Of a stretch of 36,765 bases of DNA, positions 1-8,723 are shown one piece after another. Position 1 is the stretch's first letter. The number at the start of each line of letters is the position of its first letter. Made by a program: the position numbers and the translations under genes. The DNA is from a virus, in the IMG/VR virus record IMGVR_UViG_3300025536_000027, positions 1 to 36,765 of that record, one strand, 5' to 3'. The notes beneath the pieces were generated by a model, which was given only the letters and a program-made list of their open reading frames with translations, had not been told where the DNA came from and ran no database searches.

Positions 1-55
1 CTGGTAATTCAAACCGCGGGTTGGGGGTAGTTTCAGGGTAAAATCGAAGCCTAAA

Positions 56-667
56 ATGCTAAACCTGGATACTAAAAGCGGGTTCGCCAAGCGGATCGGC
101 GTGTCGCCCGGGCGGGTGTCGCAGATGATTGCCGAGGGCAAAATCGGCGACTGTCTGGTGGGCGCGGGCCGCGACCAGAAGATCGATGTCAACCTCGCCA
201 TCGAAAAGCTCAAGCTCCGCACCGACCCCGGCCAGCGGGTGGGAAACGGCGCTGCCACCAACCTGACGGAGCCCATTTTTTCGGACGCAATTGCCCCGCA
301 GCGCGGCAGCGAAGCCGACGAAATCGACCTCAAGCTCAAGCGCGAGCGCCTGTCGGCGGCCGAGGCCCAGAACCGCAAGGCGCGCGAAGAGGAACTGGCG
401 CGGCGCGGCATCTATGTCAGGGCCGAACACGCCACGGCGGAGGGCGGCAAGCTCGCCTCGGTCATCATGCAGATGTTCGAGGGCGGGCTCACGGAGATCG
501 CCGCCGAGATCGCCGACACGTTCAAGCTGCCGGCCCGCGACGTGAAGCACCTCATGCGCAACCGCTTCCGCCAGGTGCGCACCAGCATTTCGGCGAAACT
601 CGCCATGGACGCGGCAGCGCAGCCCATGGCCATCGACGACGATTCAACCGACACACCGGACGCCTGA
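56..667 (+). CDS. terS: Terminase small subunit (Nu1-like)
   Basis: The 203-residue protein begins with a helix-turn-helix-like segment (residues about 8-30, FAKRIGVSPGRVSQM) of the kind that opens lambda Nu1-type small terminases, which recognise the packaging site and recruit the large subunit. A charged helical stretch rich in E, R and K (about 85-125) is followed by a second helical domain ending near residue 185. It lies 5 bases upstream of the large terminase, the normal order. No clear Shine-Dalgarno precedes the ATG at 56; this is the first ATG of the frame and gives the expected HTH at the N-terminus. The assignment to Nu1 rather than another small-terminase family is inferred from that HTH and from context. 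Confidence 0.8.
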   Translation: MLNLDTKSGFAKRIGVSPGRVSQMIAEGKIGDCLVGAGRDQKIDVNLAIEKLKLRTDPGQRVGNGAATNLTEPIFSDAIAPQRGSEADEIDLKLKRERLSAAEAQNRKAREEELARRGIYVRAEHATAEGGKLASVIMQMFEGGLTEIAAEIADTFKLPARDVKHLMRNRFRQVRTSISAKLAMDAAAQPMAIDDDSTDTPDA

Positions 668-672
668 AGCCT

Positions 673-2610
673 ATGCCAACATTTCTCGCCAACGCCGCGG
701 CCCTGATGCTGCAGGCGGCGGCCCTTGCCATCCAGCCGCCGGAGCGCGTGGATTTCGAGCATTTTGCCGTCGACAACATCGTGTTCTCGAAACGCGAGAG
801 CAGCCTGACGGGTCCCTACAATCCACAGGCCTTCCCGTTTTTCAGCGAAATTCTGGAGGGCCTGGGCCCCGACGATCCATGCCGTATCGTGACGCTCCAG
901 GGCAGCGCGCAGATTGGCAAGACCGTGCTCGCCAACATTTTCACGCTGGGCGTCCAGGCCATGGACCCCGGCGACTTCATGTTCATCCATCCGACCGAGG
1001 ACAACGCGGTGAGGTGGAGCAAGATCAAGCTCAAGCCGATGCTCAAGGCCACGGCGGCGGTGGCGCGGATGTTCCCGGAGCGTAGCCGCGACGGTGGCGA
1101 CTCCATCCTGTTCAAGGAACGCATCGACGGACGGGGCTCGATCCTGATTTCTGGCGCCAATTCGCCGTCGTCGCTATCCCAGGTGTCGGTTCCATATCAG
1201 GTGCAGGACGACCTGTCGAAGTGGACACTGAACGAAGCCGGCGATCCCGAGCAGCAGGCCGATTCGCGGAGCCGGGGCTTCGAGTTCGCGAAGATATTCA
1301 AGATATCGACGCCACTTGTTAATCCCGGCTGCAAGATTACCCGCAACTATCAGGCTGGCAGCCAGGAGAAATACCTGGTGCCGTGCCCGCACTGCGGGTT
1401 CGAGCACGCGCTGGAATGGGCCAACATGCTGGCCAACCTCGACGAGGGAGCGCCCGAGAAGGCGCACTTCACCTGCCCCGAATGCGGCGGGGAGATCGAG
1501 GAGCACCACCGCCGCGACATGGTCCTGCGCGGGCACTGGCATGCGCAGAATCCGGCGGCGTCGCGGCATCACCGCAGCTTCCATTTGTGGAGCGCCTATG
1601 CGCCGCTGCAGAGCTGGGAGCTGATCGCCCGGGAATGGCTGAAGGCCAAGGGGGACCCCAAGGCCGAGCAGGTGTTTCTCAACGACACGGCGGGACTGGC
1701 CTTCGACGCCAAGGGCGAGGCGCCGCCCTGGGAGGGCCTGCGCGACCGGGCGGCGAAGAGCCCACATGAGCGCGGCCATGTGCCGCTCTGGGGCCTGGTG
1801 CTGACCATGGGCGTCGACTGCCAGAAGGACCGCGTCGAGTGGCAGGTGGTGGCGTGGAGCCGCGACGGCCGCCGCCACACGGTCGACAAGGGCGTGGTGC
1901 TCGATCACATTTCCGAGGAGACCTGCCGCAAGGGCCTCGACAACGTGATGGCGCTGCAATGGCGGCACGCCTCGGGACGGCGCATCGGCATCGACCTGAC
2001 GGCGATCGACGGCAACGCCTGGACCGAGGATGTGTGGCAATGGGCCAGGCGCCACCCTATTTCCAAGGTCATCATGGTGCGCGGCGTGGGTCACGACAAT
2101 GCTCCGCTGGTCGCCAAGGTGAAGCGCGAGCGCAACCGCCGCGGCGAAATCCTGAAATACGCCGGGCGTTTTTTCCATATGGGAACCTCGCCGATGAAGA
2201 TGGCGCTCTATCGCAACCTGGGCAAGGACGATCCGGCGGAGCGCGGCTACGTGAGTTTCCCCAACGGGCTGGAGGATGAATATTTCCGCCAGCTCACGGC
2301 CGAGAGCCGCCGGGCGGTGCGCCGCAAGGATGGGTTCGTCGACTACAAATGGGACAAGGACCCGAACCAGGCCAATGAAATGCTCGACACCATGGTGCAG
2401 GCCGAGGGGGCCGCGCACCGCATCGGCATCCGCACCCTGTCGGAAGATACGTGGAACCGCCTCGAGGCCGAGCGGGCCTCGCCGCTGCCGGAGCTGCAGA
2501 TGGACCTCGAAGACCTGATGGGCCCGGGCAAGGCTGCCGCGGTGCCGCCGAAACAGCCGGCACAGGCGCCCGCGGTGCGCCGCGGCGTGCGCTCGCGGGG
2601 GATTGCTTGA
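673..2610 (+). CDS. terL: Terminase large subunit (lambda GpA family)
   Basis: This is the packaging motor: an ATPase that pumps DNA into the prohead plus a nuclease that cuts concatemers. The 645-residue length fits GpA-type enzymes. A Walker A motif GSAQIGKT lies at residues 77-84, a Walker B-like pair D179-D180 follows, and the coupling motif ISTP is at 211-214. Two CxxC pairs (C238/C241 and C268/C271) form the zinc-finger-like insert common in the GpA family. A conserved Asp in MGVDC near residue 382 probably starts the nuclease domain. The stop overlaps the next start by one base (TGATG), which suggests translational coupling. Confidence 0.95.
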   Translation: MPTFLANAAALMLQAAALAIQPPERVDFEHFAVDNIVFSKRESSLTGPYNPQAFPFFSEILEGLGPDDPCRIVTLQGSAQIGKTVLANIFTLGVQAMDPGDFMFIHPTEDNAVRWSKIKLKPMLKATAAVARMFPERSRDGGDSILFKERIDGRGSILISGANSPSSLSQVSVPYQVQDDLSKWTLNEAGDPEQQADSRSRGFEFAKIFKISTPLVNPGCKITRNYQAGSQEKYLVPCPHCGFEHALEWANMLANLDEGAPEKAHFTCPECGGEIEEHHRRDMVLRGHWHAQNPAASRHHRSFHLWSAYAPLQSWELIAREWLKAKGDPKAEQVFLNDTAGLAFDAKGEAPPWEGLRDRAAKSPHERGHVPLWGLVLTMGVDCQKDRVEWQVVAWSRDGRRHTVDKGVVLDHISEETCRKGLDNVMALQWRHASGRRIGIDLTAIDGNAWTEDVWQWARRHPISKVIMVRGVGHDNAPLVAKVKRERNRRGEILKYAGRFFHMGTSPMKMALYRNLGKDDPAERGYVSFPNGLEDEYFRQLTAESRRAVRRKDGFVDYKWDKDPNQANEMLDTMVQAEGAAHRIGIRTLSEDTWNRLEAERASPLPELQMDLEDLMGPGKAAAVPPKQPAQAPAVRRGVRSRGIA

Positions 2611-2786
2611 TGGTGGACAAGAAGATCTACGAGGCGACGCTCGTCTTGCGGAAGTCCGCGAGCATGGAGGAAACGGATCGGCGGCTCCGCACCTTGGGAG
2701 CGATGCTGGAGCGCCATTGCCTCCGGCGTTTCATCAGCGAGGGGCCCCGCGAATTGCTTATCTCAGTCACGGGCGAGGATCAGTAA
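2610..2786 (+). CDS. Small hypothetical protein between terminase and portal
   Basis: A 58-residue charged protein, not recognised. The ATG at 2610 shares one base with the large terminase stop, and its own stop shares one base with the next ATG at 2786, so it sits in a translationally coupled chain. It has no transmembrane segment or cysteine motif and looks like a small alpha/beta domain (KIYEATLVLRKS at the start, RELLISVTGE at the end). Its position suggests a role in packaging or head assembly, but that is only inference. Confidence 0.65.
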   Translation: MVDKKIYEATLVLRKSASMEETDRRLRTLGAMLERHCLRRFISEGPRELLISVTGEDQ

Positions 2787-3010
2787 TGGCCGGCACCACA
2801 CTTGCGCAGGCGGAGGCGCAACTTTCGCTTTGGCTGGCGGCGGATGCGGCGGTTTCGGCGAGCCAGAGCTATTCGATCGCCGGGCGCTCGCTGAGCCGCG
2901 CGGATGCCGGCGAGATCACCCGCAAGATCAACTACTGGGAATCCAAGGTGCAGTTGCTGTCGCGATCGGCCCAGGGCTATCGCCGGACCCGCTACGTGGT
3001 GCCGGAATGA
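2786..3010 (+). CDS. DUF6148-type / gpW-like head protein
   Basis: A 74-residue protein with the pattern TLAQAEAQLSLWLAADAAV, then a beta stretch (SYSIAGRSLSRADA) and a C-terminal helix ITRKINYWESKVQLL. This matches the small DUF6148 family and resembles the lambda gpW fold. Such proteins are encoded between terminase and portal, as here. It probably acts at the portal or head-tail joint. The ATG overlaps the upstream TAA by one base, and its TGA overlaps the portal ATG by four. Confidence 0.8.
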   Translation: MAGTTLAQAEAQLSLWLAADAAVSASQSYSIAGRSLSRADAGEITRKINYWESKVQLLSRSAQGYRRTRYVVPE

Positions 3011-4638
3011 GGACGGTGCGGGTCGGCAGCAGCCAGGTCGATGTGCCGTGGACCTTGACCGACCGGCTGGCCTCATGGTGGAACCCGGCGACCGGCATGG
3101 AGCGGCTGCGCTCGCGGCTGATGATGTCGGCGGCGGTGGGGGACTACAAGGGCGGCAGGCGCGACAGCCGCTCGCTCCGCAACTGGCGGCCGTTCCAGAC
3201 CTCGGCCAACGAGGGCCTGGCCCAGGACCTGCCGGACCTGCGCGCGAGATCGCGCGATGCCGAGCGTAACCAGCCGATCGCCACGGGCGTCATCAACACC
3301 GTGGTCACCTCGGTGGTGGGAGACGGCCTGGTGCTGCAGCCGCAGATCGACCGGGAGGTGCTGGGCCTGACCCAGGACCAGGCCGAAGCCAAGCAGCGCG
3401 AATTCTATCGCGAGTTCATGACCTTTTGGCGGAACCCGGATTTCTGCGGGAGGCAGAACTTCGATGGGCTGCTGCCGCTGGTCTTCCGCTCGGTGCTGGT
3501 GTCTGGCGACCTGCTGGTGGTGCGGCGGAGGCGTTTCGACCGGGGCGACACCTATGGGCTGAAGCTGCATCTGGTCGAGGCCGACCGGCTGTCGAACCCC
3601 AGTCGCCGCGCCAATTCGCCCAACCTGATCGACGGGGTGGAACTCGATTCCGACGGCGTGCCGGTGGCCTATCACATCGCCACGCGCCACCCCGACGACT
3701 ACGCCTCGGGCCAGAAGCTGGAGTGGAAGCGCTACGAAAAGGGCTCGTCGGCCACGGGCACGCCGCAGATCCTGCACCTCTATCACCAGCTGCGCCCCGA
3801 CCAGGCCCGCGGCATTCCGTTCCTGGCGCCGGTGATCGAGGCCATGAAGGTGCTGGGCGATTATACCGATGCCGAGCTCCGGGCCACCCTAGTCTCGTCC
3901 ATGTTCACGGTGTTTGTGGAGCACGAGAACATCGGCGACCCGTCCGATCCGATCATTGGCGCTGCAAGCGGCACCACGTCGGCCGACGCCAAGACCGAGC
4001 TCGAACTCGGCAGCGGCGCCGTGGTCGACCTCGCCCAGGGCGAAAAAGCGAACTTTGCCAACCCGACCAGGCCCAATACCGCCTTCGACGGCTTTGTCAC
4101 CGCCGTGGCCCGGCAGATCGGTGTCGGCCTCGAGATACCCTATGAGCTGCTGCTGAAGAGCTTCACGGCCAGCTACTCGGCGTCGCGGGCCGCTCTCGAG
4201 ATGGCCTGGCAGATGTTCCGTACGCGGCGGAGTTGGCTTGCCTGGAATTTCTGCCAGCCGGTCTATGAGTGGGTGATCACCGAAGCGGTGGCGTCGGGGC
4301 GGCTGAGTGCCCCTGGCTTCTTTACCGACGCGGTGATCCGCGATGCCTGGCTCGGTTCCGACTGGATCGGCCCGGCGCGCATCCAGCTCGACCCCTACAA
4401 GGAAGCGAGCGCCGACCTGATCGACGTCAACATGGGTTCGAAAACCATTCAGCAGGTGTGCCTCGAGCGCACCGGCGGCGACTTCGAACAGAAGCACGCC
4501 CAACGGGTGCGCGAGCACCGGATGCGCGAGGCCGACGGGCTGGCCACGCCGGCGAGCGCGTCCGAGGCGCTGCAGCCCAAGGATTCGCGCGCCACGAAGA
4601 AGCAAAACGCCGGCGGCGAGGAGGACGAGGACACATGA
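3007..4638 (+). CDS. Phage portal protein (lambda family)
   Basis: The portal forms the dodecameric channel at one capsid vertex through which DNA enters and leaves. The 543-residue protein has the lambda-type portal signatures: an N-terminal SRDAERNQPIATGVINTVV segment, a central VSGDLLVVRRRRF strand followed by LVEADRLSNP, and a GIGLEIPYE-like motif (here GVGLEIPYELLLKSF) before the clip and wing helices. The start at 3007 overlaps the previous stop as ATGA and gives the standard N-terminus; the frame stays open upstream only by chance. The C-terminal about 40 residues are polar and likely disordered. Confidence 0.93.
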   Translation: MRTVRVGSSQVDVPWTLTDRLASWWNPATGMERLRSRLMMSAAVGDYKGGRRDSRSLRNWRPFQTSANEGLAQDLPDLRARSRDAERNQPIATGVINTVVTSVVGDGLVLQPQIDREVLGLTQDQAEAKQREFYREFMTFWRNPDFCGRQNFDGLLPLVFRSVLVSGDLLVVRRRRFDRGDTYGLKLHLVEADRLSNPSRRANSPNLIDGVELDSDGVPVAYHIATRHPDDYASGQKLEWKRYEKGSSATGTPQILHLYHQLRPDQARGIPFLAPVIEAMKVLGDYTDAELRATLVSSMFTVFVEHENIGDPSDPIIGAASGTTSADAKTELELGSGAVVDLAQGEKANFANPTRPNTAFDGFVTAVARQIGVGLEIPYELLLKSFTASYSASRAALEMAWQMFRTRRSWLAWNFCQPVYEWVITEAVASGRLSAPGFFTDAVIRDAWLGSDWIGPARIQLDPYKEASADLIDVNMGSKTIQQVCLERTGGDFEQKHAQRVREHRMREADGLATPASASEALQPKDSRATKKQNAGGEEDEDT

Positions 4639-5546
4639 TCACGCCACGCATCGCCGCCCGGGCCCTCGATACGCCGCTGATGATCCATGCCGGCAAGGCC
4701 ATGGCCATCCTGCAGGGCTTGGGCGGAAGGCTGGCCGCCGGCGGCATCGTGCTCCCCGAGGGGCAGGCGGTGCGGCATGTGGCGTTCGAAGGCGGACGGC
4801 CCTCCATGGGGGTGATCGGCGACCGGCTGGGCCGCTCCGTGGCCCGCCACGGCCGCAAGCCCTATGACATGGTGGGCAATGTGGCGGTGATCCCCATCGA
4901 GGGCACGCTGGTGCACAAAGGGGCATGGCTCGAAAGCGACTCGGGCGAGACGTCGTACCAGGGCATCCAGACCCAGGTGGCCGCCGCGGGGCGCGATGCC
5001 TCGGTGGCGGGCGTGGTGTTCGAGGTCGACAGTTTCGGCGGCGAAGTCTCGGGGGCGTTTCAGACCGCCGACATGATTTCCGCCTTGTCCAAGGCCAAGC
5101 CGACGATTGCCATTTTCACGGACAATGGTCTTTCGTCCGGCTATCTGCTGGGCGCGGCGGCGCGGCAGGTGATCGTGCCGGAGACTGGTGCCGCGGGTTC
5201 GATCGGCGTCATCACCATTCACACCGACATGAGCGCCGCCCTGGACCGGGCGGGCCTCAAGGTGACGATCCTGGCGGCCGGCGCCCACAAGGCCGACTTC
5301 AATCCGGCCGCGCCGCTCCCCGAGGACGTGGCGGCGCGCATCCGGGCCGAGTTGGAAGGGGTGCGCGAGGCCTTCGCCGGCCGGGTGGCTTCCTATCGCG
5401 GCAAGCGGCTCACCTACGAGAGAGCAATGGCTACCGAGGCGCTGATCTATCGCGGCGCCGCGGCGGTAACGGCGGGCCTGGCAGACGCCACGGGCCATCC
5501 GCAAGAGGCGTTTCAGGCGTTCGTTTCCACACTCAACCGGGCCTGA
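4635..5546 (+). CDS. S49-family prohead protease (lambda gpC-like)
   Basis: A 303-residue serine protease of the SppA/lambda C family that would process scaffold and portal during prohead maturation. The core reads VAVIPIEGTL (residues 83-92), then VVFEVDSFGGEV (127-138), then GLSSGYLLGAAA (165-176) containing the probable nucleophile S167, then the family hallmark AAGSIGVI (186-193). It starts with an ATGA overlap to the portal. Unlike lambda C it lacks a fused scaffold domain; that part appears to be the separate next gene. The residue before Gly-Tyr is Ser rather than the usual Gly. Confidence 0.92.
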   Translation: MITPRIAARALDTPLMIHAGKAMAILQGLGGRLAAGGIVLPEGQAVRHVAFEGGRPSMGVIGDRLGRSVARHGRKPYDMVGNVAVIPIEGTLVHKGAWLESDSGETSYQGIQTQVAAAGRDASVAGVVFEVDSFGGEVSGAFQTADMISALSKAKPTIAIFTDNGLSSGYLLGAAARQVIVPETGAAGSIGVITIHTDMSAALDRAGLKVTILAAGAHKADFNPAAPLPEDVAARIRAELEGVREAFAGRVASYRGKRLTYERAMATEALIYRGAAAVTAGLADATGHPQEAFQAFVSTLNRA

Positions 5547-5576
5547 ACGGCCCGCCATCAACTGAAAGGACCAACC

Positions 5577-6083
5577 ATGACTGACAAGTCAGGGATGCTG
5601 GCGGCCGTCGCTCAGGCCGCGGGACTGGATGCTTCGGCGCCGGTCAATTTGACGGCTGCGCTTGTAGCGCAGCATTTTCCCGCCGTTGCCGCGGAATTCA
5701 AGGCCGAGGGCGCCAAGGCCGAGCGCCTGCGGATCGAGGGCATCGAGGCCCAGGCGATGAAGGGCCATGAGACCATCATCGCCGCCATGAAGGCCGACGG
5801 CACCAAGACGGGGGCGGACGCCGCCATGGCGATCGTCGCCGCCGAGAAAGCCCAGCGCGCCAACATGCTGGCGGGCCTCGCTGCCGACGAGCAGCGGGTG
5901 AAGGGGCTGCGGGCGGAGCCGGCCAATGGCTTCACGCCGGCGGCGGAGGCCGCCGCCGAGCCTGCCTCCGATGACTGGAAGGCCGCGGGCTTCACTTCGA
6001 AGGAAAGCTTCGAGGCGATGAAGCGCGCCGACGAACGCGGCGCCGTCAAGCTGGCCGGACCTACGGCGCGGACCAAGGGCTGA
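5577..6083 (+). CDS. Scaffold-like protein (detached protease C-terminal domain)
   Basis: A 168-residue helical protein. The segment FKAEGAKAERLRIEGIEAQAMKGHE (about residues 41-65) is typical of the C-terminal region of phage S49 proteases, where the tail acts as an internal scaffold. Here that part is its own gene directly after the protease, preceded by a good Shine-Dalgarno (GAAAGGA). Residues 115-140 are an Ala/Pro linker, followed by a short domain with DDWKAAGFTSKESFEAMKRADERG. Most likely it guides capsid assembly and is then degraded. The family relationship is judged by eye. Confidence 0.7.
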   Translation: MTDKSGMLAAVAQAAGLDASAPVNLTAALVAQHFPAVAAEFKAEGAKAERLRIEGIEAQAMKGHETIIAAMKADGTKTGADAAMAIVAAEKAQRANMLAGLAADEQRVKGLRAEPANGFTPAAEAAAEPASDDWKAAGFTSKESFEAMKRADERGAVKLAGPTARTKG

Positions 6084-6123
6084 ACCTCCTCTTTTCACTC
6101 ACACCCAGCAAAGGGACTGAACA

Positions 6124-6900
6124 ATGACGACTCTCGCAGCGAACAAGCCCCGGGCCTACGAAGGGGGCACCCGCAACGCCTTTCCGGTGATTGCGTCCGA
6201 TATCATCTATGAGGGGGCCGCCGTCGGCCTCGTCGACGCCACGGGCCACGCCCGGCCGCTCAATGCGGCGGACCGTTTCGGCGGCTTCGCCGAGGCCCAG
6301 GCGGATAATTCCGCCGGGGCCGCCGCCGCCATCAACGTGACGGTGATCGAAAGCGGCAAAATCCAGCTCGCGGTGACGGACGCGGCGATCACCGACGTGG
6401 GCCAGCCGGTCTATGCCAGCGACGACGACACCTTCACGCTCAACCCGGCCGATGGCGCCTTCGTCGGCATGGTGCACCGCTTCGTTTCTTCGGGTGTCGC
6501 CGTGGTGGTGTTCGACACCATGGCGCTCCGCGACCCGTGGGGCGCCTATTCCACCCGCGAGACGCTGACCGGCACCAAGACCTTCGACGCCCAGGACTGC
6601 GGCAAGCTCTTCTGTGTCACGGCGGCCGGCGATGCCGACGCGCTGACGCTTCCTGCCATTGCCGACGGTCTCTCCGGTCTCACCATCCTTGCCGTCGGTG
6701 CCTTCGGCACCACGGCAGTGACCGTCGATCCCGCCGCCGCCGACATGATCCTTGGCCCCGACATCTCGGGCGCCGACAACAAGGATCTGATCTGCACCAA
6801 GGCCACGCAACGCCGCGGCGACTTCGTGGAGCTGATCGCCGGCGACGCCGACGGCTACATGGTGGTCAAGAAGCGCGGCGTCTGGGCCCGCGAAGCCTGA
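6124..6900 (+). CDS. Head decoration protein (DUF2190-like) with C-terminal extension
   Basis: The first ~135 residues resemble the small capsid-stabilising DUF2190-type proteins: a beta-rich domain with IIYEGAAVGLVDATGHARPL, FGGFAEAQADNS and VTDVGQPVYASDDDTF-like stretches. It sits between scaffold and major capsid, the usual place for decoration proteins. Residues about 140-258 form a second beta-rich domain (STRETLTGTKTFDAQDCGKLF and GDFVELIAGDADGYMVVKK) that simple decoration proteins lack and that may be surface-exposed. Shine-Dalgarno AAAGGGA precedes the ATG. Confidence 0.75.
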   Translation: MTTLAANKPRAYEGGTRNAFPVIASDIIYEGAAVGLVDATGHARPLNAADRFGGFAEAQADNSAGAAAAINVTVIESGKIQLAVTDAAITDVGQPVYASDDDTFTLNPADGAFVGMVHRFVSSGVAVVVFDTMALRDPWGAYSTRETLTGTKTFDAQDCGKLFCVTAAGDADALTLPAIADGLSGLTILAVGAFGTTAVTVDPAAADMILGPDISGADNKDLICTKATQRRGDFVELIAGDADGYMVVKKRGVWAREA

Positions 6901-6941
6901 TCCCGGCAACACCCTCAACTGTTCACTGAAAGGACAATCAT

Positions 6942-7892
6942 ATGGACCAGACTCTGCTGTCGAGCCGGGCGATCATGGGAATGTATTTCGCCCGCCTCGA
7001 AGCCAACCCCGGAGCGATGTGGATCGGCGACGTCTCCAACCTGTTCAACTCCGACCAGGAAAGCGAAACCTACAGGTGGATCGGCCAAACGCCGGTCATG
7101 CGCGAGTGGATCGGCGGCCGCCAGGCCAAGGGCTTCTCGGGCCAGGGCATCACCGTCGTCAACAAGCACTACGAGGCGACCGTCGAAATCCGCAAGAAGG
7201 ACGCGCGCCGCGACAAGACGGGCCAGCTGCAGGTCCGCATGGCCGAGCTGGCCGACCGCGGCACCACCCACTGGGCGTCGCTGCTGTCGACTTTACTGCT
7301 CAACGCGCCGTCGACCGCGGCCTACGACGGCCAGTTCTTCTTCGACACCGATCATTCGGAGGGCGACTCGGGCAGCCAGAGCAACGACATCACCGTCGAT
7401 ATTTCGGCGATGCCGGCCTCGACGCACGGCACGACCACCGCCCCGTCGAAGGAGGAAATGCAGTGGGCCATCCTCAGTGCCGTCATGGCCATGGCGGGCT
7501 TCAAGGATGACCGCGGCGAACCGATGAACGAGGGGGCGCGCTCGTTCACCGTGCTGGTGCCCCTGGCGCTCTATCCGGCGGCGGCGGCGGCGGTGAACAG
7601 CATCATGAACGCGGCTCTGCCGCAGGACATGAACCCCAACATGGTGGCGGATTTCACCATCAAGGTTGTGCCGATCGTGCGCCTCACCTGGACCGACAGT
7701 TTCGCGGTGGTGCGCACCGACGGCCCGGTGAAGCCGTTCATCCGCCAGACCGAACAGGAGCAGGAACTGAAGGCCAAGGCCGAAGGTTCCGAATTCGAGT
7801 TCGACAACGATGCCTGGCAGTTCGGCATCGATGCCTGGCGGGGCGCCGGTTACGGCCACTGGCAATATGCCTGTTACGTGACCTTGATCTGA
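6942..7892 (+). CDS. Major capsid protein (Mu gpT-like)
   Basis: A 316-residue shell protein of the Mu-like major head subunit gpT family. Features in order are an N-terminal region ending in IGQTPVMREWIGGRQAKGFSG, an E-loop-like NKHYEATVEIRKKD segment, DGQFFFDTDHSEGDSGSQSND (a gpT hallmark) around residues 129-149, and a C-terminal DNDAWQFGIDAWRGAGYGHWQYA motif. A strong AAAGGAC leader precedes the ATG, and a GC-rich hairpin follows the stop, as expected for a highly expressed structural gene. Finding a Mu-type capsid behind a lambda-type terminase and portal indicates modular exchange. Confidence 0.92.
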   Translation: MDQTLLSSRAIMGMYFARLEANPGAMWIGDVSNLFNSDQESETYRWIGQTPVMREWIGGRQAKGFSGQGITVVNKHYEATVEIRKKDARRDKTGQLQVRMAELADRGTTHWASLLSTLLLNAPSTAAYDGQFFFDTDHSEGDSGSQSNDITVDISAMPASTHGTTTAPSKEEMQWAILSAVMAMAGFKDDRGEPMNEGARSFTVLVPLALYPAAAAAVNSIMNAALPQDMNPNMVADFTIKVVPIVRLTWTDSFAVVRTDGPVKPFIRQTEQEQELKAKAEGSEFEFDNDAWQFGIDAWRGAGYGHWQYACYVTLI

Positions 7893-7914
7893 TCGAAACC
7901 AGAAACGGAGTGAA

Positions 7915-7947
7915 GGCCGGAGGGCGCCCTTTGCGGCGCCCTCGGCC
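7915..7947 (+). terminator. GC-rich hairpin after the capsid gene
   Basis: GGCCG-g-AGGGCGCC pairs with GGCGCCCTCGGCC around a CTTTGC loop, giving a 13-bp stem with one bulged G. It lies 23 bases after the capsid stop. No T-run follows, so it may be a processing or mRNA-stabilising hairpin or an attenuator that allows read-through into the next gene, rather than a full terminator. Confidence 0.5.
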
Positions 7948-7960
7948 GTTACAGGAGACG

Positions 7961-8404
7961 ATGATGCACAAAGTAACCGTCGACAATGGCTTGTTCCGGG
8001 TGGGGGCGGGGCAACTGCTCGGGCTGTCGCCCGCCCAGGTGAAGGACCGGCGCCATAAGCTGGACCGGGCGCCCGATGCGGTTGTGCCGCGCGGACGCGG
8101 CAAGGAAACCGATGGCTGGAGCTTCTGGACCGCCCGCGAGGCGCAGGAGTTCCGGAGAGGCGAGGTTCTGTTGATCGCCATCACCGATCTGACCCGGACG
8201 CAGCAGGCCGCACTCGCGGTCAGCGACGAGCGGATCGCCGCGGCCCGGGCCGAAAAGCTGGAGGCCGAAGCCGCGGCGGCGCGCAAGGCCGCCGCCGAGA
8301 AGGCCGCCGCCGAGAAGGCCGCCGCCGAGAAGGCCGCCGCCGAGAAGGCCGCCGCCGAGAAGGCCGCCGCCGAGAAGGCCGCCGCCGAGAAGGCCGCCGC
8401 CTGA
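7961..8404 (+). CDS. Hypothetical protein with (AAAEK)7 tail
   Basis: A 147-residue protein encoded between capsid and connector genes. The N-terminal ~95 residues are a compact domain (KVTVDNGLFRVGAGQLLGLSPAQVKDRRHKL, later WSFWTAREAQEFRRGEVL) that I do not recognise; its position suggests head completion. The C-terminus is an alanine/lysine/glutamate helix ending in seven identical AAAEK units and a final AAA, which should form a long rigid alpha-helix like the central part of TolA. Two ATGs are adjacent (7961 and 7964); the AGGAG at 7953-7957 is better spaced for the second. The repeat number is likely to vary between relatives. Confidence 0.7.
   Translation: MMHKVTVDNGLFRVGAGQLLGLSPAQVKDRRHKLDRAPDAVVPRGRGKETDGWSFWTAREAQEFRRGEVLLIAITDLTRTQQAALAVSDERIAAARAEKLEAEAAAARKAAAEKAAAEKAAAEKAAAEKAAAEKAAAEKAAAEKAAA
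8288..8401. repeat. 15-bp tandem repeat, seven full units
   Basis: The unit GCCGCCGCCGAGAAG is repeated seven times without any mismatch, then nine bases of an eighth unit, ending directly at the stop codon. The lack of silent changes shows recent slippage or expansion inside the coding region. Confidence 0.95.
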
Positions 8405-8405
8405 C

Positions 8406-8723
8406 ATGGCCATCGAATCCGCCGCCGACCGGCTGGTGTTTCTGTCCGTGGACGATTTTGGCGTCACGGCGAGTTACACGCCGGTGGCGGGCGGGGCTTC
8501 CACCGATGTGCCCGGAATCTTCGACAAGGAATATTTCGAGATCGAGGCGGGGGCCGAGGTGGGGGTGGCGGGGACGCAGCCGCGCTTTGTGTGCCGCACC
8601 GAGGATCTGAGCGGCGGCGGAAGTTTTGGCGACGCGCTGGTGATCGGCACGGTGACCTACAAGGCCCGCGTGGTGCGGCCCGACGGCACCGGGATGACCG
8701 CGCTCTATCTCGAGGAGCAGTGA
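8406..8723 (+). CDS. Head-tail joining protein (gpFII-like)
   Basis: A 105-residue beta-rich protein ending in DGTGMTALYLEEQ. The pattern GTQPRFVCRTEDLSG, then VTYKARVVRPDGTGMTALYLE, fits the lambda FII-type head-tail attachment proteins that close the portal and receive the tail. It starts 1 base after the previous stop and its TGA shares one base with the next ATG. Length and position between capsid and tail genes support the call. Confidence 0.82.
   Translation: MAIESAADRLVFLSVDDFGVTASYTPVAGGASTDVPGIFDKEYFEIEAGAEVGVAGTQPRFVCRTEDLSGGGSFGDALVIGTVTYKARVVRPDGTGMTALYLEEQ

Noticed and set aside
1174-2418. Minus-strand open frame opposite the large terminase
   Set aside because: Pure shadow composition; terminase motifs on the plus strand are decisive.
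8288-8401. CRISPR array
   Set aside because: The units are contiguous 15-bp coding repeats with no spacers.
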